Positions 1-8,465 of a stretch of 64,000 nt of DNA are shown here, piece after piece (position 1 is the first letter of the stretch; every line of letters starts with the position of its first letter). Under the pieces are notes generated by a model, which was not told the origin of the DNA, did no database searches, and saw only the letters and a program-made list of their open reading frames with translations. The DNA comes from Actinomyces procaprae (lineage in GTDB: Bacteria > Actinomycetota > Actinomycetes > Actinomycetales > Actinomycetaceae), in contig NZ_CP039292.1 of NCBI RefSeq assembly GCF_004798665.1, positions 1,674,001-1,738,000 of the forward strand, in the 5' to 3' direction. A program made the translations under genes and the position numbers.

Positions 1-360
1 CAGAACGACTCCAGGACCGCCTGCCTGGTATCCGGTTGGCCCGCCGTCGTCGTTCTTGACGAGCAGGACCGGGACGTCGAGGTCGCCGTGGTGCATGTGG
101 ATACCCGGGACTCGACCTCGCCGGGCGTTCAGGACCCGCGCGCGGTAGAGATCGGTCCGGGGGTACGGGCGGTTGCCACACTCCGGTGGGACAACGACCA
201 CACCCGCGCCGTCGGCACCCACCTGGAGGTGACGACGGCACTCGGCCGCCAGGCGGTCACGAAGGACCCCGACCCCAGGTACGAGGAGTGGGGCACCGCC
301 CACGACCTGACGATCCCCGAGGGCAGTCTCGTCCTGATCTCTCCGTGGGAGCATGAATAG
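1..360 (+). CDS. C-terminal part of a DUF4232-like protein (truncated by window edge)
   Basis: The frame is open from the first base to the TGA-type stop at 358-360, so the gene begins upstream of the window and about 119 codons are visible. The visible part contains a segment reading roughly TACLVSGWPAVVVLD, which resembles the cysteine-containing repeat of DUF4232-type exported proteins of actinobacteria (tentative, from memory). It ends in a beta-rich stretch with no membrane anchor. An internal GTG at 88 could be read as a start, but the coding character continues upstream of it. Function unknown; the adjacent ABC genes start 110 bp downstream on the same strand and may be unrelated. Confidence 0.55.
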   Translation, partial: QNDSRTACLVSGWPAVVVLDEQDRDVEVAVVHVDTRDSTSPGVQDPRAVEIGPGVRAVATLRWDNDHTRAVGTHLEVTTALGRQAVTKDPDPRYEEWGTAHDLTIPEGSLVLISPWEHE

Positions 361-469
361 CCGCACCCCGAGGTCGTGTTCTGCGCCGGCGAGGTGGACG
401 GCCCTCTTCTACGACACGGCGTAGGGCCGGTAGCATCGAGGACAACCGCTAGGGTCGAGGAGGACCAAG

Positions 470-1183
470 ATGCCCGGGATGCGCGCACCCGCTGTGAGCG
501 GCCAGGCGCTGGTTGTTGCCCGTGACCTGAGCGTCGGCTATGGCGAACACGCGGTGTGTGCTCCGGCGACCTTCACCCTTAGCCCCGGTGAGGTGCTGGC
601 GCTGGCCGGTGTCAATGGCGCCGGCAAGTCCACCCTGCTGCGCACCTGCCTGGGACTGCTGCCACCCGTCGACGGTGAGGTCACACTGCTGGGACGTGTC
701 CCCGATCCACGCTCGGCCGTGCAGCGCCGGGCCGTGGCCCGCGACCTGGGCGAGGAGTCCTTCTTTCCCACCCTGACCGTGGCCGAGCATCTCGCCCTGG
801 TCTGTTACGGGCACTCCTCCCCCGCACCGGAGCGCACCGCCGCCGAGCTTCTGGATGAGTTCGACCTGGCGGAGCTGGCGGATGCTCTGCCCGATGAGCT
901 GTCCTCGGGGCAGCGGCGCCGCTTGGCCCTGGCGGCGGTGTTGGCCCGGCCGCGCCGTCTGCTGGTACTGGATGAGCCGGAGCAGCGCCTGGACCACGTC
1001 ACCCGCCGGGCCCTCGCCCGCCGCGTGGTGGCCGAGCGTGAAGCGGGAATCGGGGTGCTGCTCGCCTGCCACGACGCCGACTTCGTGCGCACTGCTGCAA
1101 CCGCGGTGCTGCTGGTGGGTACAGGCACCCGCCTGCTTGGCGTTTCCGAAGGCGTGCGTGCCATCACCGAGGGCGCACTGTGA
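470..1183 (+). CDS. ABC transporter ATP-binding protein
   Basis: A 237-residue single nucleotide-binding domain. Visible motifs are Walker A GVNGAGKST at residues 47-55, the ABC signature LSSGQRRR near residue 143, and Walker B LLVLDEPEQ at about 163-171, followed by a switch histidine in LLACHD. The size and the lack of a membrane domain mean it must pair with a separate permease, and the next gene (a large membrane protein) overlaps it by 4 bp. The substrate cannot be told from sequence; this type often drives export of peptides or lipids or is a CcmA-like exporter subunit. ATG start chosen, with AGGAGGACC immediately upstream as the ribosome binding site. Confidence 0.9.
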   Translation: MPGMRAPAVSGQALVVARDLSVGYGEHAVCAPATFTLSPGEVLALAGVNGAGKSTLLRTCLGLLPPVDGEVTLLGRVPDPRSAVQRRAVARDLGEESFFPTLTVAEHLALVCYGHSSPAPERTAAELLDEFDLAELADALPDELSSGQRRRLALAAVLARPRRLLVLDEPEQRLDHVTRRALARRVVAEREAGIGVLLACHDADFVRTAATAVLLVGTGTRLLGVSEGVRAITEGAL

Positions 1184-2727
1184 GCCCGGCCGATCACCAC
1201 GCCCGCAAACTGCCTGCGGGGCGGGAACTGCGCCGCTGGGTGCGTGCGCATACCGCCCGCACGCGCAGCCCCTGGGCGCTGCTTGGCGACATCTATGACG
1301 CCGTCCTGGCGGCCGCAATCCTGGCCGCCCTGGCGGCGCCCTACCTTGGACGACTCGGAACCGGGACGACGCCGATACGCGGGACCATCGGCATGGATCC
1401 GACGTGGGCGGTGCTGGTGCTGTTGCTCCTGTTGGCGGGGATGCTCGTTGAGCCGCTGCGGCGACTGGGCCCGCTGTTTCTGCGAACCTACGAGGCCGCT
1501 TGGTGGCTGAACATGCCCGGAGACCGGCGCGGCCTGCTGGAACCGGTGGCGTGGGCGGAGGCGGCGGTGGCGGTCGCGGCCGGTGGTGGCGCCGGGCTCT
1601 TGCTGGCGGTGATGGCGGGCGCCGGCGCGATCACGGCGACCGGGATGGTCCTGCTCGCAGGCGCCTGCGGGGCACTGCTGCTCGTGGCCCTGGTGCGCGC
1701 CCAGGTGGTTGACGCCGGCCTTCCCGCGGTCAGGAGGACACTGCTGGGCGCGGCGGTGATCGCGCTGAGCGCCGGAGCGCTCGGGGCCCCCTCGCCCAGC
1801 CGGGTGCCCGGGGGCCTGTTCGTGTCACTCGGCCTCGGGACGGGTCTGGCGGCCGCAGTGTGGTGGTGGAGATTGCGCGTTCGCCTGGTCGAAATCCCGG
1901 ATGCGCATCTGCTGGAGGTGGCCGCCCGCAATCTGGGGGTACAGGTATCCCTGCTGTCGCTGGACACACGCGCGCTGGGACGTCTGCTGTCCGCCCCGGT
2001 GCGCCGTCCGGCCGCATCCTCCCGTCTGCCGCTCGCCCGCCTCGCCCTCCGGCTGCCTCCGGGACTGCGCCCGCTGCTGGGGGTGGCTCAGGCGGACTGC
2101 CTCCTGTTGTGGCGTCAGCCGCGGCGGGCACTGCAGTTGCTGGCGGGCGGGATCGTCGCGGTGTTTCCCCTGTTTTCCAGCGGCGTGGGCGCGGTCGGCG
2201 CCGTCGTATTTCACCTGGTCGGCGGTTGGCTCGCAGTCCTGGCGCTCGCAGAGCCCGCGCGGCGCGCCTGGTTCGACGGCGGGGCGGACGCCTCCTGGCC
2301 GATGGGGCCGGTCCGGGTGCGGTGCGGGCACCTGCTGGTGCCGACCGCGATCATGATCGCCTGGACCGCCGCGGTGGTTGCCGCACAGCTGGTCGCCTCC
2401 GGGCGAGCTCCCGAGTCGGCCGGGCAGGCGTGGGCGGCCGTGGGCCTGGTGGTGGCGGCCGGCTGTGGTTGGGCGGGGGCGGCGCTGCGCTCCGGGTTCC
2501 GACCCACCCCGGACTTCTCACTGGGGCTGGTCGCCTCCCCGGTCGGCTCCCTGCCGCCGGGTGCGGTGGAGATGCTGGTCTCCGGTCCCGATGCCGCCGC
2601 CGTCGCCGGGCTGCCGACCGCGCTGCTGGCCCTGGGAGTGCCGGCGACGCCTCGGCTGCTGGGTGTGCAGCTGGTCGCCAGCGGCGCCGTGGTCACCTGG
2701 GGACTGCTGACCGGCCGACGGGCATAG
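1180..2727 (+). CDS. Polytopic membrane protein, ABC partner (DUF6297-like)
   Basis: A 515-residue, very hydrophobic protein with roughly ten predicted membrane segments rich in Ala, Val, Leu and Gly. The GTG start lies inside the stop region of the ATPase gene (GTGA overlap), which implies translational coupling and makes this the likely membrane subunit of the same transporter. The organisation resembles actinobacterial ABC loci in which the permease is annotated DUF6297 (recalled, not searched). There is no recognisable permease EAA loop. The cytoplasmic central segment, residues about 225-305, carries arginine-rich loops. The gene ends just before a strong hairpin terminator. Confidence 0.75.
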   Translation: MSPADHHARKLPAGRELRRWVRAHTARTRSPWALLGDIYDAVLAAAILAALAAPYLGRLGTGTTPIRGTIGMDPTWAVLVLLLLLAGMLVEPLRRLGPLFLRTYEAAWWLNMPGDRRGLLEPVAWAEAAVAVAAGGGAGLLLAVMAGAGAITATGMVLLAGACGALLLVALVRAQVVDAGLPAVRRTLLGAAVIALSAGALGAPSPSRVPGGLFVSLGLGTGLAAAVWWWRLRVRLVEIPDAHLLEVAARNLGVQVSLLSLDTRALGRLLSAPVRRPAASSRLPLARLALRLPPGLRPLLGVAQADCLLLWRQPRRALQLLAGGIVAVFPLFSSGVGAVGAVVFHLVGGWLAVLALAEPARRAWFDGGADASWPMGPVRVRCGHLLVPTAIMIAWTAAVVAAQLVASGRAPESAGQAWAAVGLVVAAGCGWAGAALRSGFRPTPDFSLGLVASPVGSLPPGAVEMLVSGPDAAAVAGLPTALLALGVPATPRLLGVQLVASGAVVTWGLLTGRRA

Positions 2728-2738
2728 TCCTAGCGGCC

Positions 2739-2775
2739 GACGGCGGGCGGGGCTCTCCTGTCCCCGCCCGCCGTC
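2739..2775. terminator. Bidirectional hairpin between convergent genes
   Basis: A perfect 14-bp GC stem (GACGGCGGGCGGGG pairing with CCCCGCCCGCCGTC) around a 9-nt loop. It lies between the stop of the membrane protein gene on the plus strand and the end of aspS on the minus strand. There is no long T tail, as is common in high-GC actinobacteria. Confidence 0.75.
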
Positions 2776-2806
2776 TCACTCGAATACCGGCCCGCGGCCG
2801 CTCCGG

Positions 2807-4582
2807 TCAGTCCTCCTGCTCGGGGACGGCGTCGACGCCGGCCTCCTTGCGCTGCTCGGGTGTGATCGGCGCGGGTGCGTCGGTGAGCGGATCGTAGCCG
2901 CCACCGGACTTCGGGAAGGCGATGACGTCGCGGATGGAGTCCGCGTGGGTCAGCAGGGACACGATACGGTCCCAGCCGAAGGCGATGCCGCCGTGCGGCG
3001 GGGCTCCGAACTTGAAGGCGTCCAGCAGGAAGCCGAACTTGTCCTGCGCCTCCTCCGGCCCGATCCCCATGACCTTGAAGACGCGCTCCTGCACGTCGCG
3101 GCGGTGGATACGGATGGAGCCGCCACCGATCTCATTGCCGTTGCACACGATGTCGTAGGCGTAGGCGAGCGCCGAACCGGGGTCGGTGTCGAAGGTGTCC
3201 AGGCACTCCGGCTTGGGTGAGGTGAAGGCGTGGTGGACGGCCGTCCAGGCGGACTTGCCCAGGGCCACATCACCTTCGGCCTTGGCCTCGGCCGACGGCT
3301 TGAACAGGGGCGCGTCCACCACCCACACGAAGGACCAGGCATCGTCGTCGATCAGGCCGCAGCGCTTGCCGATCTCCAGGCGCGCGGCGCCCAGCAGGGC
3401 CCGGGAGGCGTCCACGGTGCCGGCGGCGAAGAAGATGCAGTCACCCGGCTTGGCCCCGGCGGCCTGGGCGAGGCCGGCACGCTCGGCGTCGGTGATGTTC
3501 TTGGCGACCGGCCCGCCGAGGGTGCCGTCCTCTCCGACCGTGACGTAGGCCAGGCCGCGGGCTCCGCGCTGGCGGGCCCACTCCTGCCAGGCGTCGAAGG
3601 TGCGGCGGGACTGTGAGGCCCCACCAGGCATGACGACGGCACCCACATAGGGGTTCTGGAAGACGCGGAAGGTGGTGTCCTTGAAGAAGTCGGTCAGGTC
3701 CACCAGCTCGAGTCCGAAGCGCAGGTCGGGCTTGTCGGTGCCGTAGCGCTCCATGGCGTCGCGATAGGTAATGCGCGGAATCGGGGTGGGCAGCTCGTAG
3801 TCGATCAGGGACCACACCTCGCGCAGGATGTCCTCGGCGACGGCGATCACATCCTCCTGGTCCACGAAGCTCATCTCGACGTCCAGCTGGGTGAACTCCG
3901 GCTGGCGGTCGGCCCGGAAGTCCTCGTCGCGATAGCAGCGGGCGATCTGGTAGTAGCGCTCCATGCCGGCCACCATGAGCAGCTGCTTGAACAGCTGAGG
4001 ACTCTGGGGCAGGGCGTACCAGGATCCCGGTGCCAGGCGGGCGGGGACCAGGAAGTCGCGGGCGCCCTCGGGCGTGGAGCGAGTCAGCGTGGGCGTCTCA
4101 ATCTCCACGAAGTCGTGGGAGTCCAGGACACGCCGAGCCGCCTGGGAGACCTTGGAACGCAGCCGCATGGAGTGCTGCATGGGGCTGCGGCGCAGGTCGA
4201 GGTACCGGTACTTCAGGCGGGTCTCCTCCCCCACCTGGCCGGAGTCCTCGGCGTGGTCGGAGACCTGGAACGGCAGCGCCGCGGCCGGGTTCAGGATCTC
4301 GACGTCGGAGACGACGACCTCGATCTCCCCGGTGGGCAGGTTGGGGTTGGCGTTGCCCTCCGGGCGTGCCGATACCTCACCGGTCACCTTGAGCACGTAC
4401 TCCGCGCGCAGGTCGTGGGCGACCTCCTCACGGATCACCACCTGGGCGATGCCCGAGGCGTCGCGCAGGTCGATGAAGGCGACGCCGCCGTGGTCGCGGC
4501 GGCGATCGACCCAACCGGCGAGGGTGACGACCTGTCCGATATCGGCGGCGCGCAGTGTGCCTGCATCGCGGGTTCGCATCAC
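2807..4582 (-). CDS. aspS: Aspartyl-tRNA synthetase
   Basis: A 591-residue class II synthetase that charges tRNA-Asp in the cytoplasm. It has the N-terminal OB-fold anticodon-binding domain ([20 protein letters not shown]), class II motif 2 around [20 protein letters not shown] with [12 protein letters not shown] following, the bacterial GAD insertion in the middle, and motif 3 near the C-terminus ([14 protein letters not shown]). Length is normal for bacterial-type AspS. The gene stands alone, convergent with the upstream ABC pair. Whether it also charges tRNA-Asn (non-discriminating form) cannot be settled by eye. Confidence 0.97.
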   Translation of the reverse strand: MMRTRDAGTLRAADIGQVVTLAGWVDRRRDHGGVAFIDLRDASGIAQVVIREEVAHDLRAEYVLKVTGEVSARPEGNANPNLPTGEIEVVVSDVEILNPAAALPFQVSDHAEDSGQVGEETRLKYRYLDLRRSPMQHSMRLRSKVSQAARRVLDSHDFVEIETPTLTRSTPEGARDFLVPARLAPGSWYALPQSPQLFKQLLMVAGMERYYQIARCYRDEDFRADRQPEFTQLDVEMSFVDQEDVIAVAEDILREVWSLIDYELPTPIPRITYRDAMERYGTDKPDLRFGLELVDLTDFFKDTTFRVFQNPYVGAVVMPGGASQSRRTFDAWQEWARQRGARGLAYVTVGEDGTLGGPVAKNITDAERAGLAQAAGAKPGDCIFFAAGTVDASRALLGAARLEIGKRCGLIDDDAWSFVWVVDAPLFKPSAEAKAEGDVALGKSAWTAVHHAFTSPKPECLDTFDTDPGSALAYAYDIVCNGNEIGGGSIRIHRRDVQERVFKVMGIGPEEAQDKFGFLLDAFKFGAPPHGGIAFGWDRIVSLLTHADSIRDVIAFPKSGGGYDPLTDAPAPITPEQRKEAGVDAVPEQED

Positions 4583-4684
4583 GGTGCTGTGTTCCTTCCG
4601 TTGGGGGCGCTGAGCCGGCGCCCGGCGGGGCGCACCGCGAGACGGGCGGGCGCCGCGGCGATACTACGCCGGTGGCGTCGCGCC

Positions 4685-5467
4685 TCAGCGCCTCGTGACG
4701 TACTCGAGCTCGCGCTCGTAGGCGGACAAGCGACGACGCTCGATCAGCACCACGACCGCGAGCACCAGCAGCACTGCTCCGAGCGCGAACAGGACAGTGG
4801 TTACTACCGGCAATGATGCCGCGGCCCAGCTTCCCTCCGATGATGATCCCGCCGACCCGCCGGCCGCTGCCGCCGCCGGCCCGCCGGCCGCTGCGGGCGC
4901 GGTGGCGGTCTGCGTCGCGGAGGCGCTGGCGGACGGGGAGGTGTCCTCGGTGAGCTGCGGCGTCGGCACGGAGGGCGACTCGCCACCGATAATGGTCACA
5001 TCGGCGACCGTGAAGTACGGGCTCTTGTTGGTGTAGTCGAGAGTGCGGACGGCATTGGTCGGAATGTCCTCGCCCTCCGTCACCCGGAAGCGCAGCCAGT
5101 GCACGCCCTTGGTGACATAGCCGGGCAGCTCGACCGACCCGGAGTAGGCGCCGTCATCACCGACGGTGAGTTCACCGATCGCTGTCGGCTCACCTTCCGG
5201 CGCGCGGTCGCCGTCGTCGATGAGAATCTCGACCACGGCGCCACCCGGGAAGCCGGAGAGCGTGTATGTGAGCGTCCCCCCAACGGCGATCGTGGAAGGG
5301 CCTACGGTGGACGCGGTTCCGGTGGTCGAGCCGCCCATGACCGAGTCGGCGCGCGCGCCCGTTACCGGCAGCACCGCCAGCATCACGGTGAGCAGCGCCG
5401 CGGGCACGGCGACCCGGCCGCGCACCCTGAGAATGCGCGACATGACGATCCGCAGCCCTTGTAGCAA
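4685..5467 (-). CDS. Exported membrane-anchored surface protein
   Basis: An approximately 260-residue protein with an N-terminal signal peptide (hydrophobic LLTVMLAVLPV, likely cleaved after an ARA motif), a beta-rich extracellular domain of about 150 residues resembling an Ig-like or bacterial surface fold, a Thr/Ser/Ala/Pro/Gly-rich stalk, and a C-terminal membrane helix followed by a basic tail (IERRR). No LPXTG sorting signal is present. I prefer the TTG at 5467 because GGGAGGAGGG lies just upstream; the ATG at 5443 also gives a good signal peptide. It lies 41 bp downstream of another anchored surface protein on the same strand and the two are probably co-transcribed. Function unknown. 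Confidence 0.75.
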   Translation of the reverse strand: MLQGLRIVMSRILRVRGRVAVPAALLTVMLAVLPVTGARADSVMGGSTTGTASTVGPSTIAVGGTLTYTLSGFPGGAVVEILIDDGDRAPEGEPTAIGELTVGDDGAYSGSVELPGYVTKGVHWLRFRVTEGEDIPTNAVRTLDYTNKSPYFTVADVTIIGGESPSVPTPQLTEDTSPSASASATQTATAPAAAGGPAAAAAGGSAGSSSEGSWAAASLPVVTTVLFALGAVLLVLAVVVLIERRRLSAYERELEYVTRR

Positions 5468-5507
5468 GCTCCCTCCTCCCGTTACGCGGCCGTAACCAGC
5501 ATACACG

Positions 5508-7635
5508 TTATCGGCGAGTGATTCGCGTTCCGTTGCCGTGCAGACCGGGGAACGCGAGCATGATGAATGACGTGGCCCCCAGTACCAGCAGCAGGCCCGC
5601 GGAGACGAGCTTCCAACCGTCAGGGCCCAACCCGCCGTCGTCCGTCAGGTCCTCGCCCGTGATCAGGGTGACACCGGCCCCGTTGTCCGTCTGCACATCG
5701 GTAGTGCCCGCGATCTCGAGCTGCGCCCATCCGAGCAGCTCGGAGTCGCGGTCAGCCACGGCGATCTTGTAGCTGCCCGGATCAAGGGCGGAAATGTCTA
5801 CCGAAACCGAGTTATCGGCGCCGACCTGCACCCAGCCCGCGGTTGTCGCGCCGGGGAAGACGAAGACGGCGACCCAGTCGCCCTCGTGCACCTTGGCTGA
5901 GGGGAAGATCAGTGTGATGGTCACTCCCTGCCGAGTCCCGGAAAGGGATCCGGCGTTGTCGGGTCCGAGCTCGTTGGCGTCCTGCACCGGCGACGCCGGT
6001 GCCATGCTGGGGCGGGCGCCGCTATCCGAGTCGGCCCCTTCAGCGGGCTGAGACGCCGGCTCCGCCGCGGGCTGATCCGCATGTGCGGCAGGCGTCGTCG
6101 GCGAAGTGCCCGACGGCGTGTTGGTCTCCTGCACGATGAGCGGATCGATCTCCACGCCCTCGTTGAGGACCTCGAAGCTCGTCGGCGCAGCCGTGGGCCG
6201 GGCGGCCGCGGTCGAGGAGCCGGTGGACGGGACCTGCCCGGTACCACCGCCGGTGGTGCCCGAGCCCGACGGGGTCTGCACGGCCGTCGGCTGCGCCGCG
6301 GGGGCCGCGGGCGCGGATGGAGCGGTAGTCGCCTCGCCGGTCGGGGCTGCGGTGTGCCCGGTATCCGTGGTCGCAGTCGCCTCCGACGTGGGTGCGGCGC
6401 TGGACTGCGAGGGCTCGCCGGCGGCAGTCGGATGGGGCTGCGCAGAGGGCTCGGCGGACTGCCCCGGCGTGGGTTCGGCCGTCGGGTCCAAGTCGTCGGG
6501 CTGTGTCGGCTGCTCAGTCGGCTGCGGTGTCTGGGAGCCCTCGCCGGACTCCCCGATATGCACCGAGATGACGTCACCGCCAGGAACGCCCTGAACGCTT
6601 GTGGGCCTGGCCGAGACGGTGTAGCCGACTGCCAGGCGCACTCCGACGGACTCGAGCGCCGCTGCGGAGACCACGAAGTGGTCGCCGAGGAATCTGGCGC
6701 GCACGTTCACCGTGCTGGTGTTTCCGGCGGCGTCGGTCACGTCGAGTGCGACCTTGAAGGTGCCGGCGATGTTCACGCTCCGGTCGAATGCCCAGCCGGT
6801 TCCGACCAGTGCGCCGTCGACGTAGCTCAAGGTCGCGCCAGCGGTGGCCTCGGGCAGTCGCACATCGATGGTCAAGGTATCGACCGTCTGCCACTCGGGA
6901 GCGGACGGCTGGCGCCACTGCATGTTGTAGCGGCCCACATGAGGGTCCATCGCCTGCGTGAACGGCCACAGCGGCAGCCCGTAATTTGAGCGTCCGTTGG
7001 TGAAGTACGGGTAGATCGTGGCCGACTGGGAGGAGCCCGACTCGCTGACCAGGCGAATCTGAACCGGGGTGGTCACGGATCCCTGCGATCCGAGCGGCCG
7101 CCCCGTCTCATCCTCCCAGCCGAAGAACATCAGCAGTGGCCTGTCGGTGCTGCTGGAGGAGACGTATACCGAGTCCGCATCCTGCACCTGAACGCGCATG
7201 CCCGCCGCGTCACCGTCCGGTTCTGCCGCGGCGGCGTCATCGGCTCCCGTGGCGGTCGGCGCCGACTCCTCAGGCGCCGCGGAAGTCGTCGCATCAGCCT
7301 CCGTTACGGCCTCTTCCAGGGCACCGGTTTGTGCGGGAACTCCCTGCGGGAGCGTTGCCTGCGTCGACTCGCTGCTCGCCGCGGAGTCATCTGAGACGTC
7401 CTCCGGGGGAGCCGGCAGCAGTCCGCGGCTCGGCGGTGGCGGTCGCGGAGGGGGTGGCGGTAGCCCGCTCGTCCGCCATTGCGGTCGGCAGCCAGTGGTC
7501 GGCGGAGGCCACGGCGCCCATCCCGACGGACGTCGCCAGGATCAGTCCAAGCACTGCGGGCACGACGGACACGGCTCGCAGCACAGGTCTGCGGGCGATG
7601 CGGGTCACCTTGGCGTGGCGCGGAAGTTGGGTCAT
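5508..7635 (-). pseudogene. Frameshifted exported surface protein with Ser/Thr/Pro-rich stalk
   Basis: Two reading frames make one protein of about 708 residues. The first, starting at ATG 7635, has a clear signal peptide (LRAVSVVPAVLGLILA, cleavage near VASA) and stops at 7387. The second runs to 5508 and is open upstream of its first ATG (7199) with an Asp/Glu/Ala/Ser-rich composition but no start codon, so it cannot begin there convincingly. The frames join at a five-base homopolymer at 7405-7409; removing one base restores a single protein. The body has a beta-rich exported domain, a long Pro/Thr/Ala/Ser stalk, another beta domain and a C-terminal membrane helix with a basic tail. It may be a real frameshift, a phase-variable tract or a sequencing error. 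Function unknown. Confidence 0.65.
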
Positions 7636-8465
7636 GGATTCGGAGCTCGTCTGTTGGCCTTGGTCTGTTGGGGAACCGTTGCGGCACAGGCACGGTCACG
7701 GTGGCGCTGGACTTAACCCGCATGCGCTCTCAAGCAGCCTCGGGAGCCTCGAACACAGGGCTTTCGGGGAGCTCGGGAGTTATGCGTGTGGGTCGGGCCC
7801 AACGCACCTCGATGGTATCGCCCAATTTGCCTAAGCAACACTGAAATGCCGGGAGCGTGCGGGGTGTCACCCGCGCAGAGGACCCCGAATCCCCCGCCCG
7901 CACCGACCGAGCCACGCCGGTTTTCTTCCGGGATGGCAAGGAATACCCGGGCGAACAAGACAGGTCGGCGGGGTTTTCACCGCATAAGTCTCACTATCGC
8001 ATCGAAGGTCTCGAGGATGTGAACCATTGCTGCAGCTGGGGACCGAGCCACACTTCACCGAGGATATGCGGGACCCAGGGGCCACATGCGGTTCCCATCC
8101 GGCCCCATCCGCGAACCGCACCACCACAAGCGGTCGGACGCAGCGGCACGAGACCTGATTCACGTGTGAACTGTTGCGCACAGGGGACTTGGCGTCGCAT
8201 AACCGCGGCCGCATGCCCTAAACTGGTCGGCCGGAGTGATCCGTGCTGTGAGCCCCGTTCACGGCTCGTTCAGCCGCTGACTACCGCGGTGCCGAGCGTG
8301 ATCCCGTGAGTAAGTGCGTGAAGCCCCTGGGCCCCCGATATTGATTCCAATCGGGGTGCCGGGCAAGTGTGGTGGGTGCGGCGCGGCAAGAGCGGAGACC
8401 ATCCGGCCCTCCCCCACACTCCGCGACCGGTTCCCTACTACGGAACCAGATACGGGAAGAACACC
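7636..8465. other. 830-bp gap between divergent genes; no supported gene
   Basis: This gap separates the surface protein gene (minus) from the DEAD-box helicase gene (plus). Short frames cross it on both strands but have arginine/proline-heavy composition, no plausible start signals and no recognisable product. It probably holds both promoters and a long 5' leader for the helicase gene. The only defined structure I see is a hairpin near 8333-8356. Confidence 0.5.
8333..8356 (+). promoter_or_regulatory. Hairpin in the presumed 5' leader of the DEAD-box gene
   Basis: A perfect 7-bp inverted repeat (CCCCGAT and ATCGGGG) encloses a 10-nt loop about 110 bp upstream of the helicase start codon. 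It has no T tail, so it is not an obvious terminator. DEAD-box helicase mRNAs of the CsdA type are known to carry long structured leaders; a similar role here is only an inference. Confidence 0.3.

Noticed and set aside
7713..7958. Small minus-strand frames in the 7.6-8.5 kb gap
   Set aside because: Arg/Gly/Pro-rich, overlapping in several frames, no ribosome binding site and no family resemblance.
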